Shown: positions 33,574 to 43,449 of the stretch, piece after piece | Layout of the letters: each line of letters begins with the position of its first letter | Position numbering within the stretch: position 1 is the first letter of the stretch | DNA from: Clostridium sp. | GTDB lineage: Bacteria; Bacteroidota; Bacteroidia; Bacteroidales; Muribaculaceae | Assembly: GCA_023663805.1 (NCBI GenBank) | Contig: JAMPGR010000002.1 | Location: 1-64,000, forward strand | Length of the DNA stretch: 64,000 nt | Direction of reading: 5' to 3' | Made by a program: the position numbers and the translations under genes | Notes under the pieces: generated by a model | The model's database searches: none | What the model saw: only the letters and a program-made list of their open reading frames with translations | What the model was told of the DNA's origin: nothing

Positions 33574-34202
33574 GACGCCTGCTGCCTTTGATAATGCTTG
33601 CCGGTTTGCTTTCCGGCGCCTCATGTTCCAGTTCGAAGGAGCCGGAATCCACCCCCGACAGCCCTATCGAACTCTTCAGCGAACTCCACGACATCCAGCG
33701 TCTCGAGCTGGCGAGCATGACCGTCAACAAAGTCGGGACTATCAGCGATCTTCGCCCGGAGGATGCACGCAGTTTCGGCGAACGGGCCCGGACGCTGATG
33801 AACAAACTGAAAATCGGCGACCGAATCGGAGTCTACTCTTTCGACACCCATATCTCGGCCTACATCGACCTGACAACGCTCAGGCCGGGCGATGTCGATC
33901 TCGACACCGCCGCACGGGCCTTGCGCGTCATCCTTCCGCCGGTCAGTGTCTCGATCGACGGCCGCGACGCGACCCTGACCGAACTCCACCATCGCGTCAG
34001 CGGCCTCCGCTCGGAACTGACTCCCGAGGAGCGCGCCTTGCTGAAGGAGCAGATGAGTGCCCGGCTTCTCGAAGAGATCCGAGGCGACAGTGCGTTGCTG
34101 AACCGGCTGAAACTGACGGCCGAGTCGAAGGCGCGCGCCCTGGTGACGGCAATGGCGGTCGCCCGCGGCTATTCGGCCGAAGTTTCGTTCGACGACAACT
34201 AA
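33570..34202 (+). CDS. DUF4230 lipoprotein, first copy
   Basis: 210 residues; the ATG at 33570 overlaps the spoT-like stop. Lipoprotein signal with LAGLLSGASCSSSKEPE. The rest shows the DUF4230 pattern: a strand-rich region (LELASMTVNKVG), IGVYSFDTHISAYIDLTTL, RVILPPVSVSID, and an amphipathic C-terminal helix (RLLEEIRGDSALLNRLKLTA, split here for length). Function of the family is unknown. Probably co-transcribed with the next gene, its paralogue. Confidence 0.78.
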   Translation: MRRLLPLIMLAGLLSGASCSSSKEPESTPDSPIELFSELHDIQRLELASMTVNKVGTISDLRPEDARSFGERARTLMNKLKIGDRIGVYSFDTHISAYIDLTTLRPGDVDLDTAARALRVILPPVSVSIDGRDATLTELHHRVSGLRSELTPEERALLKEQMSARLLEEIRGDSALLNRLKLTAESKARALVTAMAVARGYSAEVSFDDN

Positions 34203-34215
34203 TTGCGGAATCACA

Positions 34216-34800
34216 ATGAAATTCAAAACGAAATATCCAGTCATCATCATTATCGTCATCCTGCTGGCCGCAGCGGGACTCTGGCTCTGGCTTAGACCGA
34301 CAACCTCGGATCCACTTCCGCGGCAGTTCACGCTCGAACCGGCGAGGGTGACAGCTCTGAAAGAGGTCGCCCGACTCTCGACGGTCGAGATTATAGAGGA
34401 TGTCCCGGTTTCTGGAGAAATCGACGGAAAAGGGATCTTCGCGACCTCGCGAATGAAGGGACGCATCTTCTTCGACCTCGACAGCATCGCCGTTGTCGGT
34501 GTCGCCGAAGATTCGATATGGGTGCGCCTGCCGGAACCGCGAATCGAGATTCTCGAATCGGCTGAGCCTGGCGCCTGGCGTATCCACGACACATGGGACT
34601 CCCGCCGCCGACTCTTCACACGCCATCTGACCGCCGCCGAAGAGAATGCTATTAAAGACTCGGCCGTCAGAGAATTCGAAGCCGGCATACGCCGCCGCGG
34701 CCTCCCGGAACACGCACGCCGTCAGGCCGCCGGGGCGCTCCGCGCCCTCGGGGTCATCGTCGTCGATACAATCCCGCGCTTCCGCCCTCTCGACCGCTGA
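34216..34800 (+). CDS. DUF4230 membrane-anchored protein, second copy
   Basis: 194 residues. One N-terminal membrane helix (YPVIIIIVILLAAAGLWLWL) instead of a lipoprotein signal. Shares the layout of the previous gene: RVTALKEVARLSTVEII, GRIFFDLDSIAVVGV, WVRLPEPRIEILES, and a C-terminal Arg-rich helix (ARRQAAGALRALGVIVV). 13 bases after its paralogue. The pair might form a hetero-oligomer in the periplasm, but that is a guess. Confidence 0.78.
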   Translation: MKFKTKYPVIIIIVILLAAAGLWLWLRPTTSDPLPRQFTLEPARVTALKEVARLSTVEIIEDVPVSGEIDGKGIFATSRMKGRIFFDLDSIAVVGVAEDSIWVRLPEPRIEILESAEPGAWRIHDTWDSRRRLFTRHLTAAEENAIKDSAVREFEAGIRRRGLPEHARRQAAGALRALGVIVVDTIPRFRPLDR

Positions 34801-34835
34801 CACTCAATACCGTCAATATAATCATCCTAATAATC

Positions 34836-37337
34836 ATGAGAACCGCCCGATTCATCATACCTTCGCTTCTCGCGTTCCTGCTGACCGGAACCGAAGCCGG
34901 GGCCCGTACGCTCGACCCCGCGGAAGCCTGGAGCCGCCTTGCCGAGACGAAATCCGCAATAACGTCGACCGTCGCCCGCGCTCCGGCGATGCGTCCCGAA
35001 CTGGTCTACACCGAAACTACTGCCGGCCAGCCGAGTGTCTATCTCTTCGCTGAACGACAGTCGGGAAGATACTTTTTAGTCGCTGCCGACGACTGCGCCG
35101 ACGCGCTGCTTGGCTACACCGACGCCGACACGCCTGTAGACCCCGACAATCTCCCGCCGAATTTCGAGGCATGGCTCGACGAAACAGGCCGTCAGATCTC
35201 GACTGCCGCTGCGGAGGGTAGAACGGTCGGTTCATCCCTGCCGACAGACCTTCTCGAATCGGTCGTGCCGATAATGACAACAAAGTGGAACCAGGATGCG
35301 CCCTACAACAACCGTTGCCCGAAGGTCGGCGACGCACGGAGTTACACGGGGTGTGTCGCGACGGCTGCTGCCCAGATTCTGAAGACCTATGAATACCCGA
35401 CCCGCGGAGAAGGCAGTTACAGTTACGATTGGAACGGTACCACACTCAGTTTCGACTACGACAAGACAACCTTCCACTGGTCTCAGATGACCGACACCTA
35501 CGACGAAACGTCGACGAACAACCAGAAAACCGCCGTCGCGACCCTGATGTACGCGATCGGCGTCGCTTCGAATATGAACTATTCCCCCTCGGCGAGCGGC
35601 GCGACGACAATCAACCTATGCCGCGCCCTGATACGCAACTTCGGCTACGACCGGTCGCTCAACATGAAGATGCGGAACTACTATCCGCTCGAACAGTGGC
35701 GCTCGATGCTCCACGACGAACTGTCGGCCGGGTATCCCGTCTACTACGAAGGCTCCGGAACCGGCACCCACGCCTTTGTTCTCGACGGATATGACGCCGA
35801 GACCGGATTCTTCCATGTCAACTGGGGATGGGGCGGGTCGAGCAACGGCTATTTCCAGATCACGACTCTCGAACCGGGATCGCAGGGGATCGGCGGAAGC
35901 ACCGCCGGATACAGCAACAGCCAGATCGCTGTTTTCAGCCTCCGTAAGCCTGTCGAAGGGTCCGAGCCGACTCCGTATCTCGTGCTGAACAACGACCTGA
36001 CGACCAACGAACCGGTTTATACACGCGACCGGAGCGTCACCCTCCTCGGCGGAGAGACAAACACCGGAATCTACAGTTACTCGGTCGAGTCGCTGAAATA
36101 TGAGTTCGGTCTCGAACTGACCGACGCGACCGGAAACATCTCCTATGTATGGTCGGTCTACGCCCCCCTCGGACTCGAAGCCTATTACGGCTACACAGGA
36201 CTCGATTTCAACGCCTCATCTTTCCCGGCCGAAGGGACTTATCGTGCAACGATGGTCATTCGCTGCAACGGCCGGATTGTTCCGGTTCCCGCGCCGCTCG
36301 GATGCGCCTCGGCGATGACTGTCGAATGCACGCCGGAGCGTCTGACTTTCACCCCGGTAACCAACCGGTCGGAAATAGCGGCGACCGACCCTGAATTCAT
36401 AACGCCTCTGTATGTCGGTAAAAGCGCGATAGCGACCGCGACAGTTTCGAACGCCGGGGCTGAATACTATGGAGAAATCAAACTCGGATTCGTCGCTCCG
36501 GGCGACACCCGCGCCGAAAATATCCTTCTGCTCTTCGAAAACACGGCGAGCATCGATATCCTCGGGGGAGAGACGGCCGAAGTCTCGCTCCGCGGTACAA
36601 TCCGCGGCCTTTCGGCAGGAGACTATCTCGCCGGAGTGTTCGACAACCGCCGGCAGTTGATTTCCGAACTGGTTCCCGTCCATATCAATCCCGAACCGCA
36701 GGGAGCGGCATCGGTTTCGATCGAGAGTATCAAGTTCCCCGACGCTCTCGGCGGAACAGGCACCCGCGAGGATCCTTATATCCTCTATCGCGACATCGTC
36801 GACTTCGACCTGACGATGCGTTGCAACAGCGGTTACTTCGACGACGGCGTGACGGCTTGGGTCTACAACCCGGGAATCGATTCGCCGATTCTCGGTATCA
36901 ACGGACGCTTCGATCCGTTCGACGCCGGACACAGCGAGACAATCCGTTTCTCCGGCGAGGTCTCGAAACTCGACGCCGGACACACCTATGTTTTCCTTAT
37001 CTATAACTCCACCCGGGGACAGTGGATCAACGCCTCGGGCTACTACTTCAGCCTCGTCGACCGGGCAACCGGAATCAGTTCCGTCGCCGAAGTCGCAGTC
37101 ACCCCCCGCCTTGTCGTGTCGCCGAACCCGGCGGCTGACTTCGCCGAGGTCTGGATGTCCGGCACCGGACTCCGAGACCTGACGCTCTACAATCTGACCG
37201 GAGCGCCCCTGCGGCATATCTCCTGCGACGGCTCGACTGCAACGATAGACCTGCGGGCTCTGCCGTCGGGCCACTATATCCTCCGGGCCTCGACATCAGA
37301 AGGCACTCCTCTGACAGCCCGCATAATAAAACGATAA
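34836..37337 (+). CDS. Secreted C10 (streptopain-type) cysteine peptidase with T9SS sorting domain
   Basis: 833 residues. Signal peptide (FIIPSLLAFLLTGTEAGA), propeptide to about 145 (FLVAADDCADALLGYTD), and the C10 catalytic domain: Cys173 in RSYTGCVATAAAQILK, His312 in GTHAFVLDGYDAETGF, and FHVNWGWGGSSNGYF. Then beta-sandwich regions (375-745) and a C-terminal T9SS type A domain of about 75 residues (VSPNPAADFAEVWM; LPSGHYILRAST; final RIIKR). Active-site residues are intact. It should be exported, matured by removal of the propeptide, and attached to the cell surface or released. Starts 35 bases after the DUF4230 gene; the STAND gene follows after 25 bases. Confidence 0.9.
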   Translation: MRTARFIIPSLLAFLLTGTEAGARTLDPAEAWSRLAETKSAITSTVARAPAMRPELVYTETTAGQPSVYLFAERQSGRYFLVAADDCADALLGYTDADTPVDPDNLPPNFEAWLDETGRQISTAAAEGRTVGSSLPTDLLESVVPIMTTKWNQDAPYNNRCPKVGDARSYTGCVATAAAQILKTYEYPTRGEGSYSYDWNGTTLSFDYDKTTFHWSQMTDTYDETSTNNQKTAVATLMYAIGVASNMNYSPSASGATTINLCRALIRNFGYDRSLNMKMRNYYPLEQWRSMLHDELSAGYPVYYEGSGTGTHAFVLDGYDAETGFFHVNWGWGGSSNGYFQITTLEPGSQGIGGSTAGYSNSQIAVFSLRKPVEGSEPTPYLVLNNDLTTNEPVYTRDRSVTLLGGETNTGIYSYSVESLKYEFGLELTDATGNISYVWSVYAPLGLEAYYGYTGLDFNASSFPAEGTYRATMVIRCNGRIVPVPAPLGCASAMTVECTPERLTFTPVTNRSEIAATDPEFITPLYVGKSAIATATVSNAGAEYYGEIKLGFVAPGDTRAENILLLFENTASIDILGGETAEVSLRGTIRGLSAGDYLAGVFDNRRQLISELVPVHINPEPQGAASVSIESIKFPDALGGTGTREDPYILYRDIVDFDLTMRCNSGYFDDGVTAWVYNPGIDSPILGINGRFDPFDAGHSETIRFSGEVSKLDAGHTYVFLIYNSTRGQWINASGYYFSLVDRATGISSVAEVAVTPRLVVSPNPAADFAEVWMSGTGLRDLTLYNLTGAPLRHISCDGSTATIDLRALPSGHYILRASTSEGTPLTARIIKR

Positions 37338-37362
37338 TTTACAGCCAATTTATCTGAACGCT

Positions 37363-40300
37363 ATGAGAACCATCTCGATATTCCTCTCGTCGTCGCTCAA
37401 ACACCCCGACGAGCGCCAGGCCTTTCTCCGCGGCTTCAAAGCCGAGGAGACCGACGACCTGCGCTTCAACCTCTATATCCACGAAGAGAACGGCGTAATG
37501 GCCATCACCGTCGGATCCGACTCACAGGTGGCGATTAACGCCGCCGCGCTCGGATGCGACGCGTTCATACTCTTCGCCGGAGACAAAATCGGCGCCGCGA
37601 CAATCGAGGAGTTCAATCATGAAGTCTCCAGCGCCCGCTCGCTCTTCAAGTTCCTCTATGTCGTCCACCAGCCGGGAATCCTCCCCGACTCGGCCGACTC
37701 CTCGCGCTATGCCGACTATTTCGATGGATTCGAGCGTCCATATCTCGAAGGAACCCCGCTGAAACAGTATGCGACCAATCTGCGCCCCGTCCCCGAGGGC
37801 ATGACAGACCCCGAAGAACGGAAGAAATTCGTTCTCGACAATATCGAAGAGAAGGCCCGCGCAATCGCCCGCGAACTCCGCGGCAAGACGATCGCCGAAC
37901 TCTATCCCCCGATGCTCGAATACCGGAAAGTCATCTCCGACGGCCAGACAGAATACCGCGACGCGACCTCGTTCTACTACCGCCGCCAGATCGACGACGA
38001 CCTGGCCGTTGCGCTGGCCGGGGATGCGGGTGTGCCGCTGGTGCTCGTCAGCGGCACATCCCTGGCGGGAAAGACACGCGCCGTGACTGAGGCGATCCGG
38101 CAGATCGACGAGCCCGGGGTGCATGTCCACCTGATGCAGTATCACGCCGGCTCCGCCGCAGCGCTGCTCGACCTGAATCCCGAACTCCAGTTCCGACGGG
38201 AGTTCCGCAACATCTTCTTTATCGACGAGGTCGACCGTATCACCCGTAACCCCGAAGTGACCCACAAATTCATCGAAATATGCCGGCTGGCTGCCCGCGA
38301 CCCCCGGCGGCTGACAGTCGTCGCGACCTCGATACTCCCCGGGGAGGCGTTCCGCGAGCGCCTGCTCGACGAGGGGAGCGCCGACCGGTGGACCCGCCAG
38401 AGCCGCTACCTGACGATCCCGCCGCTATCAACCAAGGATATCCGCTTGCTGGTCGGGCGTCTGCGCCGCGCGGGGATAATCGGTCAGACAAACGGGCTGA
38501 AGATCGCCAACGGAATGCCCCTCGGCGCGATCTTCATCGACCTCGACAAGATGAGGAATCTCTACGAGACCGCCCTGAGGGAGTACTCCTGGATGGCGCG
38601 GCTGTCAGACGCGGTCAAGACCCTGTGGATATGGAAGGTCGAGTCGCGCGGCGACATATGGCAGTTGATTGACTTCTATAACAATGCCTATCCCGCCCCG
38701 CCGAGGCCGAAGCATCTGAAAAACGCCCCTGCCGCAGCGGAGCCAATCGATGCCGACCGTCTATGGGAGATGTTCCATCTGATTGCGGAGTTCGTCACGG
38801 TCGAAGGTGACGGCGACGATTTCTCCTTCTCGATTGAGGATATTCTCGTCGACGAGGTGTTCCGCTTCTCGAAGGGTAACGACGAGTTCAAGGCCATCAG
38901 GCGTATCGTCGACTATATTCGAGACAACCTGTCGAATCCGTTCGAGAACTATACCAAACTGCTGACGCGGCTCGCCACCCGCGGACGACAGAATCTGGCG
39001 GCCACAGCCGCCGGATATATTCTCGAGCTGTTCCCGATTGACCGAATTGTCAGCGAAGGTCTTCGCGAGGAGGAGCAGACTTTCGGGGATGTTCCTCTCG
39101 ACTGGGTTGCCAATTTTCTCGGCGCAATAGCAACCGTGAAGGCCGAGACCGGAGCGTTCGACGAGGTCCGCGACCTCTGGGAGCGTACGCGTCTCGACCA
39201 GGTACTTGAGCCTCTCCTGAAGATGGCCCGCCAGCGCGGAGATATTTCCGAAACCCTCCGGTATTTGCGCAATCGCGACAGCCTGTTAGAGCAGCATTTC
39301 GCTGCGACAGCAAACTACCGGCTTATTAACGAAATCGCTACTGCGCTCCCCTTCTCCCAGGCTCTCCAGATTATCGGAAGCATTGACTTCCGGAGGGTGG
39401 CAGATTGTAATTCTGTCACAGATGACTCGAAGTCCGACGAAGAGAACCAGTTCTACATAGCCAGACGCCATAAAACCTTCGCCGGATGGACAATCCGCCA
39501 GCTCGTCTCGAGGGTCCAGACAACCGGCGAATTCGACCGGGTCATATCGCTGGCCGACGAAATGAACCGGAAGTACAGCAACGCGCTCTTCGGTTCGAAG
39601 GCCGAACTCTACTTCGACATAATCGGCAAGGGAACCTGGAAGACAATCGCCGGACGACTGCCGTCATCGGCGCTTCTGGCTCTTTTCCGCGAACTCCGGA
39701 GTTCCGATCGCGATGCCGGATCGGAGTTCGACCGGGAAAACTATATGATCCAGAAGTCTGCGTGTCTGAACGCCCTGATGAACAAGATGGAAGAGGTCGA
39801 CGCCCGCGTGGCATGGGATGAACTCGGACCGCTCCAGGATTCCTTCTCTCTCAGGAGTATCGTCGATAAATCATGCGACTTTCCCCAGGCAAAAGGAATT
39901 ATCGACACCTTTCTCGAGAGCGAACAAGGGAAAGATACGGTTCTGAACCGTGAAGTTCTGAATACGCTTCTCGGACGATGCTCGACAGAGAAAGACCGTC
40001 TGGAATGCACCGAAATTTACCGCCGATACGGAAAGATAAGGCCTGGTGAAGACCTTTTCTCGATTCCCGACCCATATCTACAGGGGACGATTGTCAATTT
40101 GGATTTCGTTTCATTCCATACAAAGACAGAAATACTCCGCCGCCACCGTCCGGCCGATCCCGAATCGGTCAGACCTCAGCCAACCTATGTACCGATAGTC
40201 AAATTCGTCGATGGATTCGATTCGACCCGCGATCTGATTTTCTCAGACACATGCCCGTCGTTCCTGACTCCGGCCGAACAACGCGAACTTCGCTACAACC

Positions 40301-41904
40301 CAATCGCTATCTCGAATCTTTTCGACAAGGCAAGGACTCCGGATGAAAGAATCAGCGCATTATCGCTGCTCGACCGCCTTTTCGAGCAGGAAGATCCCGG
40401 CGAACCTTTACTGTCGAACGTCGAGAACCACATCGTAACGAAGATAATCCAAAACCGGACAATCTTCCCGACAATCACAGAAGTGCAGCAATTCGTCGGC
40501 CGTCTGACATCCACCTTCCCGACCTTTTCGCTCGAAGGCTTTCCGGAATTTGCACTGATGGAACGTATCGTCGACGAACCGGAGTTGGCAAATCGACCCG
40601 AAACTGTCGAAATGATTAACCGCCTGGTTATCCGAAATGCCGGAGGGAGTCTCGAAAGAGCGCGGCGTGCTGTTAAAATCAGAATCATGGCCTGCGGCAA
40701 CAACTCTCCTTCAGGCTGGGTCCGGGACGAAAGCAAATCAGATTTCCCACTCTTCAACGACGATGGGGAACTGACCGTCATGACAACCACGCCCCGGCGC
40801 TTCGCCCGCAATATGCTGGACCACGCTCTGCTCCATCCCTACCACCTCGAAAATCTTCTGACCGACGCCCTCGAGAATTCCGATAATCCTGCGCAAGCGA
40901 TCCGCGATATCGTCGACAAAGCTTTCCGGACGAAGACCTATATCGACCACAAACGGTTTATCAAACTTCGTAAGAGTTTTGACAAACAGGGACTTCGCAA
41001 CACGAATATATACCTAATTGCGAAAAACTATTCCATAATCAAGGATATCGCTCTCCGGCTCCATGCCGATGAGATAACCGTCGCTGAGGCTGAAGAGGAA
41101 ATAGATGTCTACGAGAAGATGAACAGAATACGTGTACACCGTACGAACCGATTCTGGGACGCGGTTATAAAGCGTATGACGAATGACCGGAATGAGTCGG
41201 TCGATTCAATCCTCCGGTTCATCGACTCGCTCCCCGACTACCGTCTCGACAACGAGCGCCGCTATTTTCTTCTTCATGCCGTCAGATCCCTTTCAGACTA
41301 CGGGACGCTGTCACATCTGTTCGGCAATATGACAAGCATGGAACTCCAGGCGCTGATGAAGGCTATGGGGAAATGCGAGCCGAAAGTGCGCCATCAGATT
41401 ATGGAACGCGTCATGCCGGTTCTCGATTCGAAGGCCGACGATTCGGCGGCGGTCGGCGACGATGTCCTGATGGGGCTGCTCAGATACCGTCGCGGGGCGT
41501 CGGTCGATTCGAGCCTGGAGTATTTCGCCCTCCACGGCCGCGGACTTTCCGACAGCACTGCCTTTGGCAATCTGCTCGAGCAGATCGCCTCGACGACCGA
41601 CTACGACAAAGCCGTCGCAAGTTATACAGGCGGCAATCTCGAACCGAAGCACCTGAAAATGATTTTCCGCAGTATGATTATCTACCCCGACTTCGTCGTC
41701 AACGGTCTTCTGTTTGAGAAATTCAACAACCGCCGCTATATCGATCTCTGGCGCCCGGTCGCCGAAAAAGACTCTAAGGGCCTGGTCCGCGAGACCTACG
41801 ACAAGTTCATCAAGACCATCAAACACCGCGAGAAAGCCTATGGGCAACCACGCGACTACCAGACCAGGCGCTTCATCGCCTTCTGGCGCCAGATCCTGAA
41901 GTAA
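37363..41904 (+). CDS. Giant DUF4062/TIR-like - STAND NTPase - helical solenoid protein
   Basis: 1513 residues, cytoplasmic (no signal or membrane segment). N-terminal domain about 1-165: TISIFLSSSLKHPDERQAFL and GCDAFILFAGDKIGAATIEE resemble DUF4062/TIR-type folds at the head of immune NTPases. NTPase core about 205-400: Walker A GTSLAGKTRAV (231-241), Walker B NIFFIDEVDRIT (283-294), sensor strand LTVVATSILPG, and IPPLSTKDIRLLVGRLRRAG as in STAND proteins. The remaining 1100 residues are helical, with solenoid-like pairs recalling PPR/TPR repeats (CLNALMNKMEEVDARVAWDE; RFWDAVIKRMTNDRNESVDS). This is the plan of Avs- or NLR-like sensors, but I know no described family with this exact tail. 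GC content is host-like. Confidence 0.8.
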   Translation: MRTISIFLSSSLKHPDERQAFLRGFKAEETDDLRFNLYIHEENGVMAITVGSDSQVAINAAALGCDAFILFAGDKIGAATIEEFNHEVSSARSLFKFLYVVHQPGILPDSADSSRYADYFDGFERPYLEGTPLKQYATNLRPVPEGMTDPEERKKFVLDNIEEKARAIARELRGKTIAELYPPMLEYRKVISDGQTEYRDATSFYYRRQIDDDLAVALAGDAGVPLVLVSGTSLAGKTRAVTEAIRQIDEPGVHVHLMQYHAGSAAALLDLNPELQFRREFRNIFFIDEVDRITRNPEVTHKFIEICRLAARDPRRLTVVATSILPGEAFRERLLDEGSADRWTRQSRYLTIPPLSTKDIRLLVGRLRRAGIIGQTNGLKIANGMPLGAIFIDLDKMRNLYETALREYSWMARLSDAVKTLWIWKVESRGDIWQLIDFYNNAYPAPPRPKHLKNAPAAAEPIDADRLWEMFHLIAEFVTVEGDGDDFSFSIEDILVDEVFRFSKGNDEFKAIRRIVDYIRDNLSNPFENYTKLLTRLATRGRQNLAATAAGYILELFPIDRIVSEGLREEEQTFGDVPLDWVANFLGAIATVKAETGAFDEVRDLWERTRLDQVLEPLLKMARQRGDISETLRYLRNRDSLLEQHFAATANYRLINEIATALPFSQALQIIGSIDFRRVADCNSVTDDSKSDEENQFYIARRHKTFAGWTIRQLVSRVQTTGEFDRVISLADEMNRKYSNALFGSKAELYFDIIGKGTWKTIAGRLPSSALLALFRELRSSDRDAGSEFDRENYMIQKSACLNALMNKMEEVDARVAWDELGPLQDSFSLRSIVDKSCDFPQAKGIIDTFLESEQGKDTVLNREVLNTLLGRCSTEKDRLECTEIYRRYGKIRPGEDLFSIPDPYLQGTIVNLDFVSFHTKTEILRRHRPADPESVRPQPTYVPIVKFVDGFDSTRDLIFSDTCPSFLTPAEQRELRYNPIAISNLFDKARTPDERISALSLLDRLFEQEDPGEPLLSNVENHIVTKIIQNRTIFPTITEVQQFVGRLTSTFPTFSLEGFPEFALMERIVDEPELANRPETVEMINRLVIRNAGGSLERARRAVKIRIMACGNNSPSGWVRDESKSDFPLFNDDGELTVMTTTPRRFARNMLDHALLHPYHLENLLTDALENSDNPAQAIRDIVDKAFRTKTYIDHKRFIKLRKSFDKQGLRNTNIYLIAKNYSIIKDIALRLHADEITVAEAEEEIDVYEKMNRIRVHRTNRFWDAVIKRMTNDRNESVDSILRFIDSLPDYRLDNERRYFLLHAVRSLSDYGTLSHLFGNMTSMELQALMKAMGKCEPKVRHQIMERVMPVLDSKADDSAAVGDDVLMGLLRYRRGASVDSSLEYFALHGRGLSDSTAFGNLLEQIASTTDYDKAVASYTGGNLEPKHLKMIFRSMIIYPDFVVNGLLFEKFNNRRYIDLWRPVAEKDSKGLVRETYDKFIKTIKHREKAYGQPRDYQTRRFIAFWRQILK

Positions 41905-42290
41905 CCGGTCTCCCGCCCCCCCTATCAGCCCCCCGACCCCCTGATGGGAGAGTTGCCATATTGCTGATAATCCATAGGGGGACGCGCTTATGCGGTCCGC
42001 CTATGCGGTCTATATTCCGCTGCTACACACCACGTTAGCGGTGTCAAGACAGTAGCCGTGGGCAAAGCCCACGGCTTTCATACCGATATGATTCAGACCA
42101 CGTTAGTGGTCGAATAACAACACACATAGCGCATGTCTGTGTAGAACGAGGTTGTTTCCGACCGCAGTGGGAACCCACGCCTGGCGCAGACGCGGGCGGG
42201 GACGCCCGCTAACTACTTCGATACCGAGCGCCCCTCAACAGTTCCAGCAACGGATCATCATATCGGTTTACTACTGACCAATCACCACCT
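41905..42290. repeat. Intergenic block of palindromic elements (copy A)
   Basis: 386 bases without a gene. Contains ACACC/GGTGT (42027-42044), the 10-base stem AGCCGTGGGC/GCCCACGGCT (42054-42076), GACCACGTTAGTGGTC (42096-42111), and later GGACGCCCGCTAACTACTTC near 42200-42219. The same motifs, in the same order and spacing, recur at 52667-52808. It follows the STAND gene's stop and precedes the convergent AI-2E-type permease gene; individual hairpins could act in termination, but no T run follows them. Confidence 0.85.
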
Positions 42291-43403
42291 TCAGGGGGTT
42301 GGGGGGCTGGGACTGGGGCTTGCTTCGGGCGCGGCCGGGTCGTCGTGGAGGATATAGCGTTCGTAGTATGACAGAATCAGGGTCGTCATCGGCAGGGCGA
42401 TAATCATGCCGAGCAGACCGAGCAGCGTGCCCCAGACCGACAGCGACAGAAGGATAATCGCCGGATTCAGCCCGAGTGCCTTCCCCATGATTTTCGGAGT
42501 CAGGACATAGTCGCAGACACACTGACTGATTACATAGACCAGGATACACTTCCCGAGTTCGGGCCAGAACTCTACCGAACCGTCCATCGATGTGATATAG
42601 CAGATCGCGATAATCGGTATCAGCGTAACATACTGGAAATAGGGAATCATATAAAGCACACCGACAATGACACCCATGACCAGCGCCAGCGGAATCCCGA
42701 CAATCGAGAAACCGATACAGTAGAACACCGCCGCGCAGAGGGCGATCAGCGCCTGGCCGCGGAAATAGCGGTTCATGCTGTCTTTTATGTCGTCGAAGAC
42801 GCGGTAGGTCTGCTTGCGGTATTTCGGCGGCACGAGTTTGCGGAATCCGCGCATCAGTTTCCGGTAGTCAATCAGGATAAATATGACATAGATAAAGGTC
42901 AGAAGCCATTCGATCGTATGCATGACTAACCCGACCGAGGTCGATATCAGGGTCGTTCCCTTGTTCAGGATCGTTTCGAGGCGCGAGCCCGACAACATCT
43001 CTTTCAGTTGCTCGGCGTTCAGGTTGTTATAGATGAAATCGTGGACCTCCTTCGGGATAAACGGAACGGCCGCTCCCCCACCCGACTTCGATGCCTTGTT
43101 TATTAAATCTGACATCTGGCTGATTTCCGACGTGATCGACGGCACGATGAAATACGCTATCAGCGCAACGAGAAAGGCTACCTCCGAGAGCGTCAGGAAG
43201 ATCGCGAGTCCGCGGCGCTTCAGACGGAGAACCGACTGATTCAGTTCGACCAGCGGTTCGAGAATATAGGCCAGCAGACAGGCGACGCAAAAAGGCAACA
43301 GGACATCCTTCAGGATGTCAATCAGCCATATGGCGGCAAAGATTGCGGCGGCTGCGAGGAAGAGCCGGACGACGCGGTCGAGTGTGAATGGGCGGGAAAA
43401 CAT
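42291..43403 (-). CDS. AI-2E-type transporter family protein
   Basis: 370 residues. PF01594 permease: paired N-terminal helices (LFLAAAAIFAAIWLIDIL; LLPFCVACLLAYILEPLVEL), a cytoplasmic middle region, and a C-terminal cluster with GIPLALVMGVIVGVLYMIPY and PKIMGKALGLNPAIILLSLS (family signature region). Members export AI-2, or exchange Na+ or Li+ for protons; substrate not decided. Ends in a short Pro/Ser tail (PEASPSPSPPTP). 46 bases after yihY on the minus strand, likely one operon. Confidence 0.87.
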   Translation of the reverse strand: MFSRPFTLDRVVRLFLAAAAIFAAIWLIDILKDVLLPFCVACLLAYILEPLVELNQSVLRLKRRGLAIFLTLSEVAFLVALIAYFIVPSITSEISQMSDLINKASKSGGGAAVPFIPKEVHDFIYNNLNAEQLKEMLSGSRLETILNKGTTLISTSVGLVMHTIEWLLTFIYVIFILIDYRKLMRGFRKLVPPKYRKQTYRVFDDIKDSMNRYFRGQALIALCAAVFYCIGFSIVGIPLALVMGVIVGVLYMIPYFQYVTLIPIIAICYITSMDGSVEFWPELGKCILVYVISQCVCDYVLTPKIMGKALGLNPAIILLSLSVWGTLLGLLGMIIALPMTTLILSYYERYILHDDPAAPEASPSPSPPTP

Positions 43404-43449
43404 AATGGTCTGCAGATGAATGTGGTTGGAGAAATTATGAAGATACCAG

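Noticed and set aside
37363-37560. N-terminal part of the STAND protein as a canonical TIR domain
   Set aside because: The strand order and SSSxxxxxxER pattern are nearer to DUF4062 than to classical TIR; I call it DUF4062/TIR-like and leave the choice open.
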